Shown here: positions 23,177 through 30,901 of the stretch, one piece after another
Layout: every line of letters begins with the position of its first letter
How positions within the stretch are numbered: the stretch's first letter is position 1
Assembly (NCBI GenBank): GCA_001914535.1
Contig: MNCR01000007.1
Span: 1-35,843 of the forward strand
Source: Candidatus Rokubacteria bacterium 13_2_20CM_69_15_1
Lineage (GTDB): Bacteria > Methylomirabilota > Methylomirabilia > Rokubacteriales > CSP1-6
Length of the DNA: 35,843 nt
Direction of reading: 5' to 3'
Position numbers and translations under genes: made by a program
Notes under the pieces: model-generated
The model's database searches: none
What the model was told of the DNA's origin: nothing
Seen by the model: the letters and a program-made list of their open reading frames with translations, nothing else

Positions 23177-23884
23177 TCACCTCGCACTCCCGATGATGCG
23201 GGTGAGCGCGGCGTCGCGCCAGGCGTCCTGGGGGGTGCCCGCGAAGACGATCGCGCCGCGCTCGATCACGTAGAGACGGCGCGTGTACTCCGGCACGTGA
23301 TGGATATTCGACTCGGCGATCAGGATCGAGTGGCCGAGCTCGGTGATCGCCGCGATGGACTCGCTCACGGCCGGGATGATCGCCGGCGAGAGCCCCTCGA
23401 AGGGCTCGTCGAGCAGCAGCATCTCGGGATCGAGCGCCAACGCCCGCGCGATCGAGAGCATCTTCCGCTCGCCGCCGCTCATCTCCGGGCCCTTGCGCGT
23501 CGCGTACCGCCTGAGGGTCGGGAAGACGCGGTAGGCCTGCGCGATCCGCTCCGCCGCGGGGCGCCCGCCCGGACGCGCCCACGTCGCGATCTCGATGTTC
23601 TCGCCCACGGTGAGGTCGCCGAAGATCCCGCTGTCTTCCGGCGTGAAGCCCACGCCGAGCCGCGCGATCTCGTGCGTGCGCCGGCCGTGGATGGGCTGGC
23701 CGCGGAACTCGACGCGGCCCGCGTGCGGGTGGAGGTAGCCCATGATGGTGCGCAGGGTCGTGGTCTTGCCGGCGCCGTTCCTGCCGACGAGGCAGACCAC
23801 CTCGCGGGGCCCCACGTCGAGCGACACGGCGCGCAGGATGTGGCTCGCCTGGATGAACACGTCGATCGCGTCCACGGTCAGCAC
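23177..23884 (-). CDS. livF: Branched-chain amino acid ABC transporter ATP-binding protein LivF
   Basis: A 235-residue ATPase with LivF-type sequence: CLVGRNGAGKTTTLRTIMG (Walker A), the LGVGFTPEDSGIFGDLTVGENI stretch with the Q-loop region (Glu-Asp variant), MSGGERKMLSIARALALDPEMLLLDEPFEGLSP (ABC signature and Walker B with catalytic Glu) and the H-loop region, which reads ESNIHHV. It would pair with LivG to drive the LivHM permease. The GTG start is 10 bases after the livG stop. It appears intact, unlike livG. Confidence 0.92.
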   Translation of the reverse strand: MLTVDAIDVFIQASHILRAVSLDVGPREVVCLVGRNGAGKTTTLRTIMGYLHPHAGRVEFRGQPIHGRRTHEIARLGVGFTPEDSGIFGDLTVGENIEIATWARPGGRPAAERIAQAYRVFPTLRRYATRKGPEMSGGERKMLSIARALALDPEMLLLDEPFEGLSPAIIPAVSESIAAITELGHSILIAESNIHHVPEYTRRLYVIERGAIVFAGTPQDAWRDAALTRIIGSAR

Positions 23885-23894
23885 CGCGCCGCCC

Positions 23895-24374
23895 TCACCG
23901 CGCCGGCGCGCGCCGGCCGATGACCGTATCGACGACGCGTCGATCGGCCTCGAGCGCGGCCGGCGGGCCGTCGGCGAGCACGCGGCCCTCGTGGAGCGCG
24001 ATGATCCGGTCGGAGTAGGCGAAGACGATGTCCATGTCGTGTTCGACCTGGATGATGGCGCGGATGCCGATCCGCTTCGAGGCGGCGACGAGCGTCTCCA
24101 TGATCGCCGTCTTGTCTGCCGTGCTCACGCCCGACGTCGGCTCGTCCAGCAGGATGATCTCAGGCCTCAGCGCGAACGCGGAGGCCACGTCGAGGAGCTT
24201 CTTGTCTCCCTGCGGTAGGTGCTTGGCGCGCGCGTGGCGCTTGTCGCCCAGGCCGAACAGCTCGGCGACCTCGCGCGCGCGCTCCCGAACCTCGTGGTCC
24301 GCGGCGAGCGACGCGAGGAGACGCGTGCCGCGCCCGAGGCGTGAGACCACGGCCGCCTGGAGCGTCTCCAGCAC
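23895..24374 (-). pseudogene. livG: livG C-terminal fragment (ABC ATPase)
   Basis: This frame holds the C-terminal two thirds of LivG: before its nominal GTG start the same frame reads SFQLVQIFPDLTV, the Q-loop segment of the family, so 24374 is not a true start. It continues with LPQGDKKLLDVASAFALRPEIILLDEPTSGV (signature and Walker B) and VEHDMDIVFAYSDRIIALHEGRVLADG (H-loop). The Walker A half is in another frame (up to 24571). Between the two, roughly 30 codons present in E. coli LivG are missing and the frame changes. See the partner fragment. Confidence 0.82.
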
Positions 24375-24571
24375 CGTGAGGTCGGGAAAGATCTGGACGA
24401 GCTGGAAGGACGACGGACGACGCCGGTCAACACGTTGATGAGCGTGGACTTGCCGGCCCCGTTCGGCCCGATGATCGACACGAACTCGCCCGCGTCGATG
24501 GCGAGGCTCACGCCGTCGAGAGCGCAGAACTCGCCGTAGAGCTTGCGGATCCCCTCGGCGCGAAGGATCAC
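24167..24571 (-). pseudogene. livG: livG N-terminal fragment (Walker A part)
   Basis: From a GTG overlapping the livM stop (GTGA), the frame encodes ILRAEGIRKLYGEFCALDGVSL and FVSIIGPNGAGKSTLINVLTG, the LivG N-terminus with Walker A. Family similarity stops after about residue 52, near base 24420; the rest of this frame to the stop at 24167 is out-of-frame sequence. The break lies in a tandem GTCGTCC GTCGTCC (minus strand), a likely deletion or assembly-collapse point. Without this ATPase the operon would not work as a normal heterodimeric transporter unless another LivG is supplied. Confidence 0.78.
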
Positions 24572-25527
24572 GCGCGCGAGGCCTCCCGCTCCACCGCGCG
24601 CCTCTCCCAGAGCCCCGCGAGCCCGCCGGGGGCGACGATGACGATAGAGGCGAGGATCGCGCCGAAGACCAGCCGCCAGAACGGGACGACCGACATCACC
24701 CAGTCTTGAAGATAGATGAAGACGAAGGCGCCCAGGATGGGTCCGAAGAAGCTCGCGAACCCGCCGAGCAGCGTCATGAACACGATGTTGCCCGACTGCG
24801 TCCAGTAGGCGAGCGTCGGGTCCACGTTGCCCGTCGGCGGGCCGAGGAGGGCGCCCCCGACGGCGGCGTAGACGGCGGAGATCACGAACGCGTACCAGCG
24901 GTAGCGCGCCACGCCGATGCCGAGCGTCTCGGCCTTCGTCGGGTTGTCGCGCACGGTCTTGAGGCAGAGGCCGAACGGCGAGCCGACGACGCGCCACATG
25001 GCGAGCGTGGCCAGCACGAGCACGGCCAGTGAGTAATAGTAATAGGGGCCGACGAGGTAGTCGGTCTTCGGCATCCGCTCGAGGCTCCACCCGAGGAGCG
25101 CCGGGCGCAGGAAGGGCATGCCCTCGTCGCCGCCCGTCAAGCGGTAGAACTTCAGCACGAACGTGTAGAAGACCATACCGAACGCGAGCGTGAGCATGCC
25201 GAAGTAGATCTTCACGTAGCGGACGCAGAGGGCTCCGACCGGCGCGGCGACGAGCGCGCCGAGCGCGCCCGCGGCGACGAGGATGACTTCCATCGAGCGC
25301 ACCCCGCAGACGCTCGTGAGGACGGCGCCCGTGTACGCGCCGATCCCGAGGAAGAGCGCGTGCCCGAAGGAGACGAGGCCGGTGTACCCGAAGAGGAGGT
25401 TCAGCCCCAGGAGTGCCACGGCGTACGCCATGAACGGCAGCATCAGCAGGACGTGATAGGTCGACGCCGCCAGGGGCGCCAGGACGATCGCGCCGAGCGC
25501 CGCCGCGAGGACGAGCCGGCCGCTCAC
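24568..25527 (-). CDS. livM: Branched-chain amino acid ABC transporter permease LivM
   Basis: A 319-residue inner-membrane permease with eight or more hydrophobic segments. LLGLNLLFGYTGLVSFGHALFLGIGAYTGA is the hallmark N-terminal half, and FGLCLKTVRDNPTKAETLGIGVARYRWYAFVISAVYAAVGGALLG the conserved cytoplasmic loop that meets the ATPase. FMTLLGGFASFFGPILGAFVF and PGGLAGLWERR end it as usual. The GTG start overlaps the livH stop (GTGA); the 575-residue track ORF extends through livH out of frame. Forms the channel with LivH. Confidence 0.93.
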   Translation of the reverse strand: MSGRLVLAAALGAIVLAPLAASTYHVLLMLPFMAYAVALLGLNLLFGYTGLVSFGHALFLGIGAYTGAVLTSVCGVRSMEVILVAAGALGALVAAPVGALCVRYVKIYFGMLTLAFGMVFYTFVLKFYRLTGGDEGMPFLRPALLGWSLERMPKTDYLVGPYYYYSLAVLVLATLAMWRVVGSPFGLCLKTVRDNPTKAETLGIGVARYRWYAFVISAVYAAVGGALLGPPTGNVDPTLAYWTQSGNIVFMTLLGGFASFFGPILGAFVFIYLQDWVMSVVPFWRLVFGAILASIVIVAPGGLAGLWERRAVEREASRA

Positions 25528-26411
25528 GCCCGGGCCTCGCCGAAGAGGCCGCGCGGGCGGAGCACGAGCACCGCGATCACGATGAGATAGATCAGGAGCA
25601 TCTCGAGCTTGGGGTAGACGGAGATCGCGATGGCGCGGAGGATGCCGACGCTGAGCGCGCCGACGAAGGCGCCCCGCATGGACCCGAGGCCCCCGATCAC
25701 GACGACGGCGAAGGCCTCGACGATCAGCTCGATGCCCATCTCGCTCATCGCCGCGGTGGCCGGGATGACGAGCGCCCCGCCGAGCGTGCCGAGCGCCGTG
25801 CCCAGCGTGAACACCCCCGCGAAGACGCGCCGCACGTCGACGCCGAGCGCCTCTGCCATCTCGCGGTTGTCGGCGGTGGCGCGGATGATGCGGCCGAAGG
25901 CCGTGCGGGTCAAGAGCCACCCGATCACGAGGGCGATCGCGAGGCTCGCTCCGATGACGATCAGGTTGTAGACCGGCACCGTCGTCCCGAGCACGCTCAC
26001 CCCGCCGTAGACCAGGTAGAGGCCGGAGGTGGACCGGGGCGACGTGCCCCACGTCATCCGGATCGCGTCCTCCATCATGAGGACGACCGCGAAGGTGAGG
26101 AGGAGCTGGAAGGTCTCGTCGCGGTCGTAGACGAATCGGAGCAGCCCGCGCTCGACCACGAGCCCGACGCCTCCCGCGGCGAGCCCGGCCACCGCGAGCG
26201 GCACGATGAACAGCGCGGGGGGTCCGCCCGCGGCCGCGTACCAGCCGACCGCAGAGACCCCGACGTAGGCGCCGAGCGCGTAGAAGGAGCCGCACGCGAG
26301 GTTGAAGATCTTCTGCACGCCGAAGACGACCTGAAGCCCCGCCGACACCAGGAACAGGATGCTGGCGTGGAACACGCCGCTCATTACGACGCCGACGACC
26401 TGTTGAATCAT
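25524..26411 (-). CDS. livH: Branched-chain amino acid ABC transporter permease LivH
   Basis: A 295-residue inner-membrane permease. GLQVVFGVQKIFNLACGSFYALGAYVG is the LivH opening, and FGRIIRATADNREMAEALGVDVRRVFAGVFTLGTALGTLGGAL the loop that contacts the ATPase. AFAVVVIGGLGSMRGAFVGAL is the conserved late membrane segment, and LRPRGLFGE the standard end. The start ATG follows the binding protein stop by 25 bases. Substrates for this transporter class range from Leu/Ile/Val to urea, amides and aromatic acids; specificity rests with the binding protein. Confidence 0.93.
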   Translation of the reverse strand: MIQQVVGVVMSGVFHASILFLVSAGLQVVFGVQKIFNLACGSFYALGAYVGVSAVGWYAAAGGPPALFIVPLAVAGLAAGGVGLVVERGLLRFVYDRDETFQLLLTFAVVLMMEDAIRMTWGTSPRSTSGLYLVYGGVSVLGTTVPVYNLIVIGASLAIALVIGWLLTRTAFGRIIRATADNREMAEALGVDVRRVFAGVFTLGTALGTLGGALVIPATAAMSEMGIELIVEAFAVVVIGGLGSMRGAFVGALSVGILRAIAISVYPKLEMLLIYLIVIAVLVLRPRGLFGEARA

Positions 26412-26436
26412 CGACGGCGGCCCGCGCCCCGCACCG

Positions 26437-27714
26437 CTAACCGCGCGAGACCTTCCAGGAGTTGATCCAGTCGAAGAGCTTCGTGCCCGCGGGCTTCATC
26501 GCCACCTTCGTCGAGACGACCTCGACGGGGCTGATGGTGGCGAAGTCGTAGGGGTTCCGGTGGGTCGTGATCCCCTGGTAGAAGGCGCACATCTGGACGT
26601 GGTCCTCTCGCCAGCTCCGCCTGCCCGAGAGCGACTCGACCTCGATGCCCTCGAGCGCCCTGGCGACGGCCGCCTTCTCGGGCCACTTCCCGCTCTGCGC
26701 CGCGGCCTTCTCGACGGCGGCCTTGTAGGACTCGGCGCAGAAATAGGCGTGGTCGCACTCGTACGGCGGGTACTCGCCGTGCCTGGCTTTGTACTCGCGG
26801 ACGAACTGCTTGAGGAGCGCACTGCCCTTCGGGTCGTCGAAGTACATCGTGTTGTAGCCGAGCAAGAGCCCTTCCGGCGTGAACTCCTTTTTGAGCGAGT
26901 CGTGGACGCCGCCCGCCGTCGTGAAGACGCCCTTCATCGTCTTGAAGAGGCCGACCGCCGTGGCCTGCTTCATGATGATCGTCGCGTCCCCCGACCAGAA
27001 CGAGCACATGAGGAGGTCCGCCTTCGATTGCTGGATCGCGGCGATGTGCGAGGTGAAGTCGGTGACGCCGAGCTTGGGAAAGAGCTCGAGCACGAAGCGC
27101 ACGTCGGGCGCGTACTTCTTGAGGACGGCCTTGTAGGACTCCCAGCAGTCGTGACCGTAGGAGTAATCGTTGCCGATGCCGGCGACGGTCTTGATCCCCT
27201 TGAAGTACTTGGCGGTGAGCATGCCGGCCACGATCGCCTCGACTTCGTTGTCGACGCTCTTGAAGGCCCACGTGGGGTGGGGCATCGTCTCCTCGACGCC
27301 CTTCTGCGTGGTGCCGTCCCACGAGAGCCAGGGGGTCGCGAGATCTTCCGCCACCGGCCCGAGCGCCAGCGTCACGCCGGTGGAAATGCCGCCGAGCACC
27401 GCCTGCACCTTGTCCTGGAGGACGAGCTTGCGGTAGCGCTCGACCGTGTCCTTCGGGTTCGACTCCTCTTCGACGACCAGTTGCACGGTCCGTCCGAGGA
27501 TCCCGCCGGCTCTGTTGACCCGATCGACCCACCACTCGGTCCCGCGCAGCCCCGCGGCGCCCACGGGCGCCGCGATGCCCGCGCGGATCGTGAGCACGCC
27601 GACCTTCACGGGGCCGCCGGCCTGGGCGCGCGCCGGTGGTCCGTCGAGCCGCACCGTCGCGACCGCGGCCCCGGTGGACGCGAGCCTGAGAAAGCTTCGA
27701 CGAGTCGTTCTCAT
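26437..27714 (-). CDS. Branched-chain amino acid-type ABC substrate-binding protein (periplasmic binding protein family 6)
   Basis: A 425-residue receptor. The N-terminus MRTTRRSFLRLASTGAAVATV has a twin-arginine motif (RRSFLR), so export through Tat is likely. The mature protein begins GGPVKVGVLTIRAGIAAPVG and runs through two Rossmann-like lobes: GGILGRTVQLVVEEESNPKDTVERYRKLV, LGGISTGVTLALGPVAEDL, and GIGNDYSYGHDCWESYKAVLKK. Ligands in the family are amino acids, amides, urea or aromatic acids. First gene of the liv operon; AAGGAG before ATG and an extended -10 (TGATACAAA) about 40 bases upstream. Confidence 0.9.
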   Translation of the reverse strand: MRTTRRSFLRLASTGAAVATVRLDGPPARAQAGGPVKVGVLTIRAGIAAPVGAAGLRGTEWWVDRVNRAGGILGRTVQLVVEEESNPKDTVERYRKLVLQDKVQAVLGGISTGVTLALGPVAEDLATPWLSWDGTTQKGVEETMPHPTWAFKSVDNEVEAIVAGMLTAKYFKGIKTVAGIGNDYSYGHDCWESYKAVLKKYAPDVRFVLELFPKLGVTDFTSHIAAIQQSKADLLMCSFWSGDATIIMKQATAVGLFKTMKGVFTTAGGVHDSLKKEFTPEGLLLGYNTMYFDDPKGSALLKQFVREYKARHGEYPPYECDHAYFCAESYKAAVEKAAAQSGKWPEKAAVARALEGIEVESLSGRRSWREDHVQMCAFYQGITTHRNPYDFATISPVEVVSTKVAMKPAGTKLFDWINSWKVSRG

Positions 27715-27753
27715 AGCGCTCTCCTTCCGCGTGCGCGCCTCGTCATCCGCAGC

Positions 27754-27762
27754 TTTGTATCA
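27754..27762 (-). promoter_or_regulatory. Extended -10 element for the liv operon
   Basis: TG-A-TACAAA on the minus strand, in the gap between the divergent binding-protein and MBL-GGDEF genes. It predicts a leader of about 30 bases. A good -35 is not visible. Confidence 0.45.
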
Positions 27763-27866
27763 CACTCAGCGCGGGCGCGACTCGGCCAATCCTGCGGCGA
27801 GCTCGTCGCCGTCCGGCGTTTTCGCGCGGCCCTCGCGCGCGGCGAAATTTCCCAAGCCGCCGACGG

Positions 27867-27872
27867 TATGAT
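27867..27872 (+). promoter_or_regulatory. -10 element for the MBL-REC-CNB-GGDEF gene
   Basis: TATGAT matches the -10 consensus at five of six bases and lies 15 bases before the ATG at 27888, so the leader would be about 8-9 bases. No clear -35. Confidence 0.5.
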
Positions 27873-27887
27873 AGTCGTAGGATTTGC

Positions 27888-30131
27888 ATGCACGTCCGAT
27901 TCTGGGGCACGCGAGGCTCCATCGCCACGCCGGGAGGCAGGACCGCCGTCTACGGCGGTAACACGTCGTGCACCGAGGTCCGCGCCGCCGACGGGACCGT
28001 CGTCGTCCTCGACTGCGGCACCGGCGCCCGCGAGCTCGGACTCCACCTCGTGCGGACCGTGCCCCAGCCGATGCGACTCCATCTCTTCATCGGCCACACG
28101 CATTGGGACCACATCCAGGGGTTTCCGTTCTTCGTCCCCGCGTTCCTGCCCGGCGCGGAGCTGAACGTCTACGCGCCCGTCGGCTTCCAGCGGAGCCTCG
28201 AGGACGCGATGGCGGGGCAGATGGAGTACGCGTACTTCCCCGTGAAGCTCCGCGAGCTGCGGAGTCGCATCCACTACACGGAGCTCGACGAAGGCTTCCT
28301 CCGCGTCGGGGACGTGCTGGTGGAGACGCAGTACCTGAACCACACAGCGCCGACGATCGCGTACCGGTTGTCCAGCGACGGCGCGACGGTCGCCTACGTG
28401 ACCGACCACGAACCGTTCTGGGGCGTGCCGGGCCGGGTGTCGCGGCACCCCGGCGACGAGCGTCACATCGCGTTCTTGCGCGGCGCCGACCTCGTCATCC
28501 ACGACGCCCAGTACACCGAGGACGAGTATCGGAGCAAGGTCGGCTGGGGGCACAGCCCCCTCGAGTATGCGGTGGACGTCTCGCTGGCGGCGGGCGTGCG
28601 CCGTCTCGTCCTCTTCCACCACGACCCGCAGCACGACGACGCGGCCGTGCAAAGCATCGAGGCGCGTGCGCAGGCGCGCGCGACCGCGCCCGGGCCGGGG
28701 CTCGAGGTGCTCGCCGCGCGTGAGGGGCTCGAGCTCGAGGTGCGCGGCAACGGGACGGCACGCGACGTGGCCGCCGCCTCTGCGCTTCGGCACCGGGAGG
28801 TCGCGGGCGGGCGCGTGCTGGTCGTCAGCCGCGACGACACGGAGGTCGCCGCGATCCAGGAGATCCTGAGCGAGGATACCCTCCTCCTGCTCCGCCTTCC
28901 GGACATGCCGTCGGTGCTCAGCCGGGGGTCCGAACTCCTGCCGGACCTGGCGATCATCGACCGGGAGTTGCTCGACAGCGAGGGCGCGGGCGCCCTCGAC
29001 ACGCTGCGGGCGCGCCTGGGACGGGCGAACTTCCCCGTCGTCGTGCTCGCCGACGGCTCGGCCCCGGCCGACGCTGTCGGCTGGGGCGAAGCGTCGTCCA
29101 CCGATTACCTCGCCCGGCCCTTCAGTCCGCCGATGCTACGGGCGCGGGTCCGCGCGTGGCTCTCGCGCACGCTGACGGCCGACGGCCCACGCGGGACGCG
29201 GGCGCGCCCGGTCGAAGGCATCGAGCGCCAGGGCGGCCGGGAGCGCTGCGCGGCCCTCCTCGCGTCGGTGCCGCTCTTCGCCGCGCTCACGAATGAGCAG
29301 CGCGAGTCGTTGCTCGCACACGCGTCCGAGGAGGTCTTCCCGGCGGGGCGCTCGATCATCCAGGAGGGCGATGCGTCGGACCGCCTCTTCGTGATCCTCG
29401 CTGGTCGCGCGCGCGTGCTCGAGGTCGCTCACGGCAGTCCCGCGGAGGTGATCCTCGGCGAGCTCGGCCAGGGTGAGATCCTGGGCGAGCTCACCGCCAT
29501 CCGCCACCAGCCGCGGTCGGCCACCGTCGTGGCGGTCGAGCGGACGCACTGTCTCGTGCTCGACGCGGACGACTTCGGGCGCGCGCTCCAGACCTCGGTG
29601 GGGCTCGCGCTCGCCCTGCTGCGGATGGTCGCCGGGCGGCTGGACGAGGCCGACCGGCAGCTCTCGCGGTACGCGCCCGATCCGGTGACGGGGCTCACGA
29701 GCCGTCGCGCCTTCCACGACCAGTACCGGCGCCTTGCGGCCGTGGCCCGCCGGCGCGGCACCGGCGCGCTGATGCTCGTCCTCGACGTGGTCCAGCTGAG
29801 GGCGATCAACGACCGCTTCGGCTACGGCGTCGGTGACGACGTCCTGCGCGCCGTGGCCGACGCGTTGATCGAGGCCACGCGCACCACGGACCTCGTCGCC
29901 CGCCACGGGAGCGACGAATTCGCGGTCTTCCTCCCCGACGCGGCGCCCACCTCGGCCGACCTCATCGTGGCCCGCGTGCGCGACAAGGTCGCGGCGCTGG
30001 CGGCCAAGCGCGGTCTGCCGGTGGACCATATCCGCTGCAACGTCGGCGTTGCCCACAGCCAGTCGCCTCCGGAGACGTTCGACGAGCTGCTGCGCGAGGC
30101 GGACGCGGACATGCATCGGACGAAGGCGTAG
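27888..30131 (+). CDS. Four-domain signalling protein: MBL-fold hydrolase, receiver-like, cyclic-nucleotide-binding, GGDEF
   Basis: A 747-residue cytoplasmic protein with no membrane segment. Residues 1-290: metallo-beta-lactamase fold (GTRGSIATPGG; His70-x-His72-x-Asp74-His75 in GHTHWDH; NHT at 151; IHDAQY at 204; FHHDP at 243), TaR3-like type. Residues 308-428: receiver-like, with Asp316/317 and Asp358 (LAIIDRE) kept, but the switch Lys is Arg (ARPF). Residues 453-580: cyclic-nucleotide-binding domain with a phosphate-binding cassette, LGELTAIRHQPRSATVV, Arg543 kept. Residues 595-747: GGDEF domain, A-site GSDEF instead of GGDEF, and RTTD five residues upstream as a possible c-di-GMP I-site. 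It could join cyclic-nucleotide sensing with c-di-GMP output and a hydrolase. Start ATG fits the -10. Confidence 0.87.
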   Translation: MHVRFWGTRGSIATPGGRTAVYGGNTSCTEVRAADGTVVVLDCGTGARELGLHLVRTVPQPMRLHLFIGHTHWDHIQGFPFFVPAFLPGAELNVYAPVGFQRSLEDAMAGQMEYAYFPVKLRELRSRIHYTELDEGFLRVGDVLVETQYLNHTAPTIAYRLSSDGATVAYVTDHEPFWGVPGRVSRHPGDERHIAFLRGADLVIHDAQYTEDEYRSKVGWGHSPLEYAVDVSLAAGVRRLVLFHHDPQHDDAAVQSIEARAQARATAPGPGLEVLAAREGLELEVRGNGTARDVAAASALRHREVAGGRVLVVSRDDTEVAAIQEILSEDTLLLLRLPDMPSVLSRGSELLPDLAIIDRELLDSEGAGALDTLRARLGRANFPVVVLADGSAPADAVGWGEASSTDYLARPFSPPMLRARVRAWLSRTLTADGPRGTRARPVEGIERQGGRERCAALLASVPLFAALTNEQRESLLAHASEEVFPAGRSIIQEGDASDRLFVILAGRARVLEVAHGSPAEVILGELGQGEILGELTAIRHQPRSATVVAVERTHCLVLDADDFGRALQTSVGLALALLRMVAGRLDEADRQLSRYAPDPVTGLTSRRAFHDQYRRLAAVARRRGTGALMLVLDVVQLRAINDRFGYGVGDDVLRAVADALIEATRTTDLVARHGSDEFAVFLPDAAPTSADLIVARVRDKVAALAAKRGLPVDHIRCNVGVAHSQSPPETFDELLREADADMHRTKA

Positions 30132-30157
30132 CGGCGCCCGGCGGCGGCGCGCTCGCC

Positions 30158-30901
30158 TCAACGGCGCGTCTTCCGCTCGACGAAAGCGCGGATCCGCGCG
30201 CGCGCGTCCGGGCTCGTGCGGAGCGCGGCGCCGTACGCCTCGGGGCCGCGCCCCCGCTCGCCCCTCCGGATCGCCGCCACGATCTCCTTCGTCGCCGCGA
30301 GGCCGGCGCGCGGCGCGCGCGCGATGTCGGCCGCGAGCGCGGCCACGCTCGCCTCGAGCGTGGCCGAGGCGACGACGCGGTTGACCAGCCCCATGTGGAG
30401 CGCCTCGCTCGCACGGATCGTCCGGCCGGTCAGCAGGAGCTCGCGCGCCCAGCCGCCCGCGACGACGTCGAGCAACCGCGCGATGCCGTAGGCGGGGTTG
30501 AAGCCAAGCGTGACCTCGGGGAGGCCAAAGCGCGCCCGGTCGGAGGCCACACGGAGGTCCTGCGCGACCGCGAGCATGAGGCCGCCGCCGAGCGCCCACC
30601 CGTCGATCGCGGCGATCGAAACTTGTGGCAGCCCGGCGAAGCGGTCGAGGAGCGCCGCCTGCCGGGTCGCCAGGGCCTCGGCCTCGTCCCCGCTGAGCGT
30701 CACCATCTCGGCGATGTCGTTGCCGGCGCAGAAGGCCCGGCCGCGGCCAGCGACGACCAGGACGGCGACGTCGTCCATGGCGGCCACTCGTGTCAGCGCC
30801 TCCTCGAGCGCGCCCGTCAGGGCGCGGTCGAGCGCGTTGAGCGCCGCGGGGCGGTTGAGGCGGAGCCAGGCGACGCGGTCGGTCGTGTCGAGCTCGATCA
30901 A
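30158..30901 (-). CDS. Enoyl-CoA hydratase/isomerase family protein lacking one catalytic Glu
   Basis: A 247-residue crotonase. FCAGNDIAEM and IDGWALGGGLMLAVAQDLRVAS form the oxyanion hole; GLPEVTLGFNPAYGIARLL keeps the second catalytic Glu. The first, which hydratases have in GGGCELA, is replaced here by Met (GGGLMLA), so the protein may be an isomerase or another crotonase activity. The start is taken as TTG at 30901, which overlaps the acyltransferase stop (TTGA) and has GGGAG upstream; the longer ORF is the acyltransferase read out of frame. Last gene of the aconitase-prpF string. Confidence 0.82.
   Translation of the reverse strand: MIELDTTDRVAWLRLNRPAALNALDRALTGALEEALTRVAAMDDVAVLVVAGRGRAFCAGNDIAEMVTLSGDEAEALATRQAALLDRFAGLPQVSIAAIDGWALGGGLMLAVAQDLRVASDRARFGLPEVTLGFNPAYGIARLLDVVAGGWARELLLTGRTIRASEALHMGLVNRVVASATLEASVAALAADIARAPRAGLAATKEIVAAIRRGERGRGPEAYGAALRTSPDARARIRAFVERKTRR

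Noticed and set aside
26560-28164. 534-residue plus-strand ORF over the binding protein gene
   Set aside because: Antisense to a Tat-exported binding protein and out of frame with the true gene at 27888; composition of a shadow frame.
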